Source: Campanula takesimana (Eukaryota; Streptophyta; Magnoliopsida; Asterales; Campanulaceae). From it: 64,000 nucleotides of DNA. The position numbers and the translations under genes are program-made. The notes beneath the pieces are model-generated. The model saw only the letters and a program-made list of their open reading frames with translations, did not search any database and was not told the DNA's origin. Of this stretch, positions 57,186 through 64,000 are shown piece by piece (the stretch's first letter is position 1; each line of letters opens with the position of its first letter). The stretch is taken from assembly GCA_026119855.1 (NCBI GenBank), contig JAOWBW010000159.1, forward strand, positions 1,224,026 to 1,288,025. The letters are read 5' to 3'.

Positions 57186-58300
57186 AAAAAAAAACTATAG
57201 TATACACCTTCTTCCTCCTCCGTCACACACACACACACACACAGACACACACACACACTCTCTTTCTCTCCTCTCTCTTTCTAACTCAGACAAACCACTG
57301 GCCATCGTCCCGACAATCTCCGGCGACCGACGGCCATCATTCCAGATGTTCAAACCCTCTCAATCCCACCGGCGCCGCTCACCCATCTCTCCTCCACCCA
57401 CTCTTTCACCACGATTCGTCGTCGGAGTTCGGTCTCGTCGGAGTGAGAAGACGTCGCCTTTTTTGCCTCTGAATTTGGAAGGGTCGTAGGTGACTTTGGC
57501 GGTGACGGAGGGGAAGTATTTTTCCGATTTTGTTGTCTTCTGCGGATTGGATGACATCAAATTTGGGTGGTTGTGAATTGTGATGGCAATGGTGGTTGGG
57601 AAAGAGAGGGAGGGTCAAAATATGGCTCTTACTCTGAGACGGAGGGAGTACTAACAATAACTTTAAAAAAAAAAAAAAAAAAAAAAAAAACTCGAAAGAA
57701 GCACATAACCTAACCCTACCCACACTGACCGCCACTACCTATTCTCCAATTTTACAAACTCACTTTCTCTCCCCCAGCTGTTTCGTCAGTCAACTTCTTC
57801 GGCTCAGTTTCGCCTTCTTCTTCTTCTTCTTCTTCTTCTTCTTCTTCTTCTTCTTCACTTTCCCTGTAATTAGTTACCGTACACACCCCCTTTTTGCACC
57901 TTTTTTGCCTGGTAACACCCGTAGCACCGTTTTCTCTAACAGAGACACGCAAACTGCAACAATTATCCATTATCAATTCAGTGTGATGAAGCCGCGACTT
58001 AGATATCATTCACTGAAACTGGAGGCGGGCTTGAATATATGCTAAAATTGGAATTGACGGACTGAATTATGAAGCACATGGTGCCTAGTCACAATTGATG
58101 ATTCCTTTTCTTGGATCTATAGGTGGAAGCTATTGTTGATTGAAGTAAGCGTGGATGATGAGGAAACATTTCAGAATTGTTGATTATGCTCAAGAGGAGA
58201 TTTTTGAAGTGCTTTTCAAATTTTGATTTTTTTATATTTGAGTTTGCTTTCTTTTGTTCTTAGTAATGGAGAATGGTGGTGGTGCTGTAAAAATGGTAAG
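57186..58300. other. Gene-like GC-rich segment, possibly captured
   Basis: The segment is richer in G+C than its surroundings, with a CA run (about 57225-57260), an A run (57665-57690), a CTT run (about 57815-57855) and clipped open frames such as an acidic Glu run on the minus strand. At 58252-58294 a TTCTTAG acceptor-like site, ATGGAGAATGGTGGTGGTGC and a GTAAGAAT donor-like site resemble a first coding exon. I cannot identify a source gene. It lies between two sets of inverted repeats, as gene fragments carried by transposons often do. Confidence 0.3.
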
Positions 58301-58591
58301 AATATATAGAGGGACTGAGGAAGGGATATTAAGATATACAATCTCTTCTTCTGAACTGAACGGTTGGTTTTCCAATACTAATCAATTTTGCTTTGAAATG
58401 GGACAATGCTTAACCGTTCACTTCCCATAGCCGTCAGTCTTAATTTTTCATTTACTGTAAACAGTTTTTCATCTCCTTACCATTTCAGTCAACATCTGTT
58501 CATCTCCTTAGAATTTTAGGCGGGAAAATTTGCAAGGAGAAGCTGCCACGTGTCAGTTGGTGACGTCAGCGGTTTCTGAATTAGTAATATA

Positions 58592-58780
58592 TACTAAATT
58601 AGAAACCGCTGACATCAGCGATGCCACGTGGTAGCACCACGTTGAAAATTTCCCCTCCTAAATCCCTTGATGACATCATCTCTCATTTACTAAAACAATT
58701 AATGAAATTATAACTATTTACTTTAAATAATTACTTATGCATTAATTATTGTGAGAACTTCTAATGAAGCCATTTCTTTT
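58592..58780. repeat. Second copy of the 55708 element's left end
   Basis: TACTAAATTAGAAACCGCTG through GACATCATCTCTCATTTACT and ATGCATTAATTATTGTG matches 55708-55890 in direct orientation. It starts six bases after the right end of that element, with no matching right end downstream. Confidence 0.7.
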
Positions 58781-58796
58781 CTTTTATGATGGGATA

Positions 58797-59065
58797 TACT
58801 CCCTCCGGTCCAAAATAACTGTCACTTTTAGACTAAAATTTTGGTCCAAAATAATTGTCACTTTTGAGCTAAATGTCTCTCTTATCCTTGCATTGAAACT
58901 TGTTCTCTTTTATTAATTATCTTAGTGTGAGACATTAATGTAAGAAAGTTGCACACTTAATAGGGGTAAAGTTGGAACTTTTGTCACTAAGTCATGATAA
59001 TTATTACATTTCTTAATAGTTGTGCAAATGTAAAAAAAGACAGTTATTTTGGACCGGAGGGAGTA
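58797..59065. repeat. Stowaway MITE
   Basis: Starts TACTCCCTCCGGTCCAAAAT and ends ATTTTGGACCGGAGGGAGTA. CGGTCC replaces the usual CGTCCC on both arms, so the change is shared by the pair and marks a subfamily. Confidence 0.93.
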
Positions 59066-59179
59066 ATCCGTTAGCATAGTACTCCCTATTTCTCACTTTA
59101 AGGTTCTTACTTTCCTTTCTATTATGATTCATTTATATTTCTTTATTTTAAAGCAAAAGTGTCTATATTAGTAACACCA

Positions 59180-59855
59180 AATCCGCCAAGGATTAAATCT
59201 GCTAAGGATTTACCATTGCCTGTCCCAAGCCAGGATAAAGGATGAGGGTTGCGGTAGGCATGTGACAGCGAACGTAAAAACTTTGTCACATTTCTTATGA
59301 CATGAATCCGAATATGAATATCATTGGGGCGTTCCCTTCACAGCGACGCGCTACACTTCCTAGGCCTGGGTGTAGTGATAAGTATGCAAAGGTTGCTAGG
59401 TCGTCGCCCGGAAGCGACGCGCCACCTCGGCGCCCGGGGGTGGTGTCAAATATGCAAGGGTTCCTGCATTGCGGACGAGTGCGGGTAAAGAAGCTAGTCC
59501 ATGGTGGGGGTAAGATTAGTGGGATGCACTTTGGAACTTGGAACATAGGCTCTTTGACTGGGAGATTAGCAGAAGTGGTGGAGGTTATGAGGAGGAGGAA
59601 GATTCACATAATGTGTCTACAAGAAACTAAGTGGGTTGGAGAGAAAGCTAAAGAAATAGCACCTTGGGGTTTTAAGCTTTGGTATTCAGGAAAGGATAAG
59701 GGTAGGAATGGAGTAGGTATCGTTATTGACAAGGAGTATATCGATGATGTTGTGGAGGTGTACAGGAAGAGTGACCGGATTAATTGGTATTAAACTTGTG
59801 GTTAGTGATGAGATTATAACTATTAATAGTGCTTATGCACCACAAATGCTATAAC
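59180..59855 (+). pseudogene. RTE-type LINE fragment (endonuclease)
   Basis: A GC-rich leader leads into an open frame from about 59302 with the apurinic endonuclease motifs FGTWNIGSLTGRLAEVVEVM, IMCLQETKW, NGVGIVIDKEY and YRKSDRI. After a frameshift near 59785 the next frame adds IKLVVSDEIITINSAYAPQM and then stops. The layout is that of plant RTE non-LTR elements. Reverse transcriptase and the 3' end are absent, so the 3' part has been lost. Confidence 0.85.
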
Positions 59856-60543
59856 ATTCTTCTGTTGAATTACACAAAGTAACAAATCAATCAATCCAAA
59901 TCGCTTATTGTCCGACACAAAAGCTATAAATACAACTTATTATATTAGTAAAAAATAAATAAAAATTGGTTGATTCTTTCAAATGATTTTTCATAATAAA
60001 TTTACTGAACAGATTATTAAGAAATAAATATCATAGTTTTTTTGGACCAATAAATAAATAATATAGTTAACTGTTAAAATGTATATTTATATCATTATTT
60101 TGTAATTTACATTCAAAAACATAATTTTATATGGTGATTTTTATAAGGGTAAATACTACATAAGCCACTCAAAATACTTGATTTCAACTTTTTTATAAAT
60201 TTCATAAAATTAATATTGATATTCATTTCAGAAAGGAAAGGAAGAAAAATTATTTCTTTTGTCATAATTTGACAACGAATATTCATTTACAAACGAAAAA
60301 GTATATATATATTTTTTGTATGTAGTATAAATTATTTTTATACATTGGAACAATTTTAATTATTAGTATGCTTTATCTACAACTGTACTAAATCTCTATT
60401 TGAGGATATGTGCATTCTTTAGAGAGCACAGAAGATGTGTGCATTGAAGTCTAATGTTATTATGCTACTAAAAAGGATGAGAAGGTTATTGCAATTGTAA
60501 AGAAAAATAATGCACGTATTTATGAGGTCAAGCGAAGAACGTT
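59856..60543. other. No feature recognised
   Basis: Very AT-rich DNA after the LINE fragment with no gene or clear repeat. Confidence 0.4.
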
Positions 60544-60711
60544 GTGAGAAGGCGCGGTGGCATTGATGTAAATAACTGAAACTTATGAAAACTCACCAGG
60601 CACTTTTCGAAACTGTAGGAGGCATTTTTCAATATTACAGCAAGCAGATTTTAACACTAGGCAGATTTTAACACTAGAGCAGACACATGTGAGAAGGCGC
60701 GGTGGCATTGA
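60544..60711. repeat. 25 bp direct repeats and an 18 bp tandem
   Basis: TGTGAGAAGGCGCGGTGGCA then TTGAT occurs at 60544-60568 and 60687-60711. Between them, GCAGATTTTAACACTAG is repeated in tandem near 60647-60682. Confidence 0.8.
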
Positions 60712-60715
60712 TTTC

Positions 60716-60960
60716 AACCCTTGTTTTTTGAAGATGTCATTTATAACCCCTTCAAACTTAATCTCAATTCAAACTACCCAATTCCGTTAGTCACGTGCTT
60801 GGCACATGCTTTTTAACTGAGTTTCTAACGAAATCCGCCAAAAAGGCCTTATTTGACGAGTTTTTAAATCATCAAGACCTGATTTGACAAAAAAAAAAAC
60901 ATATCAGAGTTCACTTGGGAGGGTGGTATGGTACTTAAGGGTCTAAATTGCAATTAACAT
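60716..60960. repeat. Right arm of the 240 bp inverted repeat
   Basis: Inverse counterpart of 56941-57185, ending GTCTAAATTGCAATTAAC. No clear target duplication is visible outside the arms. Confidence 0.75.
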
Positions 60961-61569
60961 ATTAAAAATTTATTGAGAGTTCAGTAAAATGACAAAAATA
61001 CCCTTATTACATTACGGAATTATACCAAGGTTACTACAAAAGACAATTATGTGGCTTTTCGGGTCGAACCTAAGAATAATACTAGAGACACAAAAAAAAC
61101 CACAAAATCACAATCATAAAATTTTAGATGTAATGATTTTATTGGTGTTTTTAAGTAGAGTGTGGCGGGTACATTATCGATGCAACTAATAAAATATTGT
61201 CACATAATTTTGTGAGCTTATTTTGTGCCCCTAGCATTGCTCCGAATCTAAAGCTTGAAATAGAATAGAGTCGGTTAGGCTGGGGTAAGGCACAGTAACA
61301 GTATACTAGTATTTGGGGTGAGCAAAAAAATTATGGAACCAGACCGGACCAGCTAAAACTGGTCCAGACCAGTACATATGGTTTGGTTCTTGTTCTAAAA
61401 TATTATAGAACCAATATATTGGTTCGGTCCTGGTTCTTGGTAAAATTAATTCCGGTTAGAACCGGACCAGACCAGTTGTGCATATATTCTATATATATTT
61501 ATTTTATATGTATTATTATATAGTTAATAAAATTATATACTTATTTTTATATTATAATGTTTCAAAGAT
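60961..61569. other. No gene; degenerate GGTTC/GGACCAG repeats
   Basis: Around 61338-61480 there is a loose repetition of ACCAGACC, GGTCC and GGTTCGG words. The remainder is AT-rich without recognised features. Confidence 0.4.
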
Positions 61570-61740
61570 CCATTTAAATTACATTTAGTTATAGTAACTA
61601 TTATTTTGACAAACAAAAAAACCTAAAAAAATAATAATAATAAAAAAAAAAGCAATATTTTATTGGCCTGTGGGTCATGGATCATGGTCATGGGTCAAAA
61701 ATGACCCGTCTCTACTATGAGACGGGTTATGGTGTTCTCA
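61570..61740. repeat. Partial copy of the 815-1700 foldback (right half)
   Basis: TTAGTTATAGTAACTATTAT, an A-rich stretch, GGGTCATG words and GACCCGTCTC...GAGACGGG follow the same order as 1540-1700. The left half is missing. Confidence 0.5.
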
Positions 61741-62080
61741 TACAAGTTTTTGTTTAGATATTTATATATTCACCTCATAGATTAATGATGATAGAGTACG
61801 AGGAATTATAAATTACCAATCCGGTGATAAAATATCCTTATCCATTCATCTTAATTGTCAACTAAGATTACGTTAACAATTTTATCATTGCGTTGTTTTT
61901 TTTGAAACCATTTTATCATTGCATTGTTATAATTCGTTGTTTGAATATTCGATTCTTATCCATTTGACAGTATTATTAGTATTCCGTTCAAAATAATTAG
62001 CTCATTTGTCATTTTTTTTGTCTAAAAATATTGTTCAATTCCAAAATTAATAAGTTAAAATCATGAACTTTTATAAGAGG

Positions 62081-62206
62081 AAGACGATCTCACACATGAG
62101 GCGGATTTCAGCGAGAGAGGAAATGAGTTTGCCCGCCCCGCCCATAGAAAAGCAAACCATTTATTCTTTCAATGAGATCCGGCTCACACAAATTTTTGGC
62201 CTTTCA
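62081..62206. repeat. Short foldback repeat, family B copy 3
   Basis: GATCTCACACATGAGGCGGA and the mirrored GATCCGGCTCACACAAATTT enclose GAGTTTGCCCGCCCCGCCC and GCAAACCATTTATTCTTTCA, the family core. Confidence 0.6.
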
Positions 62207-62288
62207 TAATTACCCAAAAACAAGGAAGGAGGAGACAAAGAGTAGTGTTAAATGAACAATTGCTAGGGAAGTAATAGTGACTAAAGTT

Positions 62289-63170
62289 CATAGAGGCAGT
62301 CTCGCGTGCGGCGGCGCCGAGCCATGCCCTATTTTTTTATTTTTTTTTGCCGATTTTTTTTTTTTTTTTTTTTTGCCCCCACAACCTTTTTCCTCCCACC
62401 AAAAGTAACACTTCTTATAACGAAATGTAACACTTTTTTTTTTCAAAAATGTACCACAATTTTGATGCAATAGATTAAAGATAACATAAAAATTAACGAC
62501 TAAATTAATGTAACACTTTTTATAATGAAATGTAACATTATTTTTTCAAATGTAACACTTTTTTTTTCAAATGTAACACTTTTTCCCCCCAACATTAACA
62601 TAGGATTGACAACTAAACTAATGTTACATTTTATAAAAAATGAATGTAACATTTTTTTTTCTCAATTGTAACATTTTACATTCTTAAATGTAACATTATA
62701 TATGAAATGTAATAATTTTTTATTGAGAAAGTAACAATTGAAATGCAAACCCATTTTTTTTTTATAAAAACTGTTGTTACATTTAACAGTAAAAAAGTGT
62801 TACTTTTTGAAGATGAAAGTGTTACTTTTATCAGAACAGAGTGTTACATTTGAGCTGACAAGCAGATCAATTTTTTTTGTGTCTTAAAAAGTATTTTTTT
62901 TAAAAAAAAAATCAAACCATATCATGACCTATGTAGTTTTATTCGTCTCGTCGAGACGAACACAACGGTATTTTTAATTTTTTTTTTCTGAGTTGTAAAT
63001 CTCAAGATATAGCATTTTAAAGTATTTGAGTTTTTTTTTTTAAAGGGACACGTGTCAAAATCTGGGAGAGGGAGGGTTGAATCTGGACAGTCGGATGCAG
63101 CGCCCCAGCCAGCCGCGCGAAGCAGAGGAACCAAGCACCCTGCCGCACATGGTGCGGCGGATGTATGCGA
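62289..63170. repeat. TGTAACA-rich region, possible foldback
   Basis: TGTAACACTTTTT-type words recur about fifteen times, on the plus strand in the left half (62400-62700) and as complements (GTGTTAC) in the right half (62770-62850), so the region can fold. GC-rich edges lie at 62300-62330 and 63090-63165. It shares word content with 815-1700. Confidence 0.45.
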
Positions 63171-63432
63171 CAATTTGTCAAGTTCATAAGAAGAAAGGTG
63201 ATATACTTGAACATAATTTGTTAATATATTTGAATAGTGACTATCATTATAAAACATAGTATAAAACAGTAAAAGTATTTAATATAATTTAGAGACAGTC
63301 TTGTCCATGAAAGCAAATTGACCTGGAATAAAAAAAAGCTTAAAGCAAAGAGATGCATGGCAGCTCACCAAGTGTTTCATTATGACTAGCGTCTTTCGAG
63401 CTATGACTAAATTTATCATAATTTTAAATAAA

Positions 63433-64000
63433 CTAGTGGGTAACCCGTGCTCTGCACGGGAAACTAATTTATCTATTTTAATATTTTTTTTTATTTATAT
63501 TTTTATTTAATAATATTAGTTAATCTTAAATCATAATAATTGTATAGTTTTTAACTATAATAGATAACTATAATAATTAATTATTAATAGTTAAATATAA
63601 TTGTTAAAACAAATAGTTAACTATTAATAGTTAAATATATTAGTTAGTTATTTATAATGAAATATAACAGTTAACTATAATAATAGTAACTATAACAGTT
63701 AACTATTATAGTAACTATTATTATTATAAGTATAAGTTAACTATAATAGTAACTATTATAATTAACTATTATAGTCATTATTACTATTATAAATAATAGT
63801 TAACTATTATAGTAACTATAATTATTATAGGTATTATTTATTATAATAGTTAATTATAATAGTTATCCTATATAGTAACTAATACTATTATCTAATACTA
63901 TTAGCTAATAGAAAAAAATGAAAAGTCACTTACTTATTATGGTGGAATTGATGTGGCATCACCAAATACTTCCTTTTCCCATGACATGTCCACATGTCAA
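63433..64000 (-). mobile_element. Helitron 3' terminus, body leaves the window
   Basis: The minus strand reads CCCGTGC, AGA, GCACGGG (63460-63444), seven bases, then CTAG (63436-63433) followed by T. A short GC hairpin before CTRR next to T is the Helitron 3' end signature. The body toward 64000 is rich in TAACTATAATAG words. No helicase is in view. Confidence 0.65.

Larger units (their letters stand above)
55708..58586. mobile_element. Candidate DNA transposon with short inverted ends
   Basis: The left end TACTAAATCAGAAACCGCTG then ACATCAGCGG...CCACGTGTC is mirrored at the right by GCCACGTGTC...GACGTCAGCGGTTTCTGAAT then TAGTA. The 2.9 kb interior includes a MITE, CA and CTT microsatellites and gene-like GC-rich stretches. 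No transposase is seen and no clear target duplication, so superfamily and even integrity are uncertain. Confidence 0.45.

Noticed and set aside
57752..58009. 85-residue frame with a long Glu run
   Set aside because: The Glu run is the CTT microsatellite read on the minus strand; no other support.
55708..58586. Helitron reading of the ACCGCTGACATCAGCGGT hairpin end
   Set aside because: The hairpin lies too close to any CTRR word and both ends are inverted copies, which Helitrons lack.
1..64000. CRISPR arrays, operons, phage or bacterial islands
   Set aside because: No spaced direct-repeat arrays or prokaryotic gene order; splicing and plant repeats throughout.

Overview
The window is plant nuclear DNA, almost certainly from a eudicot. 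The evidence is spliced genes with GT-AG introns and plant-only families, a canonical miR319 hairpin, plant copia and chromovirus retrotransposons primed from initiator Met tRNA, and many Stowaway MITEs with the CTCCCTCCGTCCC end. I cannot name the species. Real genes occupy perhaps a tenth of the sequence; the rest is mostly layered transposons, for which exact target-site duplications (TSDs) can often be read.

Layout. 1-3.3 kb: small inverted-repeat elements. 3.97-5.0 kb: a MIR319 locus (TATA box, CT-rich leader, hairpin with mature miR319 at 4395-4415, probable intron). 5-7.3 kb: Stowaway elements and a three-copy minisatellite. 7326-24107: a copia element on the minus strand (TSD ATCCA), with a 3.0 kb solo LTR inserted in its pol (TSD CATCA) and a complete 9.2 kb Gypsy chromovirus inserted in its 5' LTR (TSD CTCTA). 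24366-30629: a Stowaway MITE split by a second copia element, which is itself split by a Tourist-like element carrying about 0.85 kb of ATT repeats.

31.2-47.1 kb is the gene-rich block. It holds a seven-exon peptidase C45/acyltransferase-like gene (+, 31969-34305), a coiled-coil 'USO1-like' gene of the At5g41620 family (-, 34583-37721), a tRNA-derived SINE (38979-39139), and the F-box gene HAWAIIAN SKIRT (-, CDS 39949-41178). The HWS leader appears to be spliced from several exons reaching to about 46.9 kb. Its introns hold a MITE, a TA microsatellite and a 1 kb solo LTR.

47897-55078: a third copia element (+, TSD AGTAT) with similar LTRs but a wrecked interior that contains another solo LTR (TSD CAAGG). 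55.2-61 kb: a tangle of inverted repeats, MITEs, a possible captured gene fragment and an RTE-type LINE fragment. 61-64 kb: AT-rich repeats ending in a Helitron 3' terminus at 63433 whose body runs out of the window.

The genes do not form a pathway. MIR319 (regulator of TCP factors) and HWS (organ size and fusion, miRNA pathway) both act in organ growth, but nothing here links them mechanistically. The most unusual pattern is that five unrelated LTR elements each carry pairs of short GC-rich palindromes, different in sequence but alike in arrangement, within the LTR or leader.
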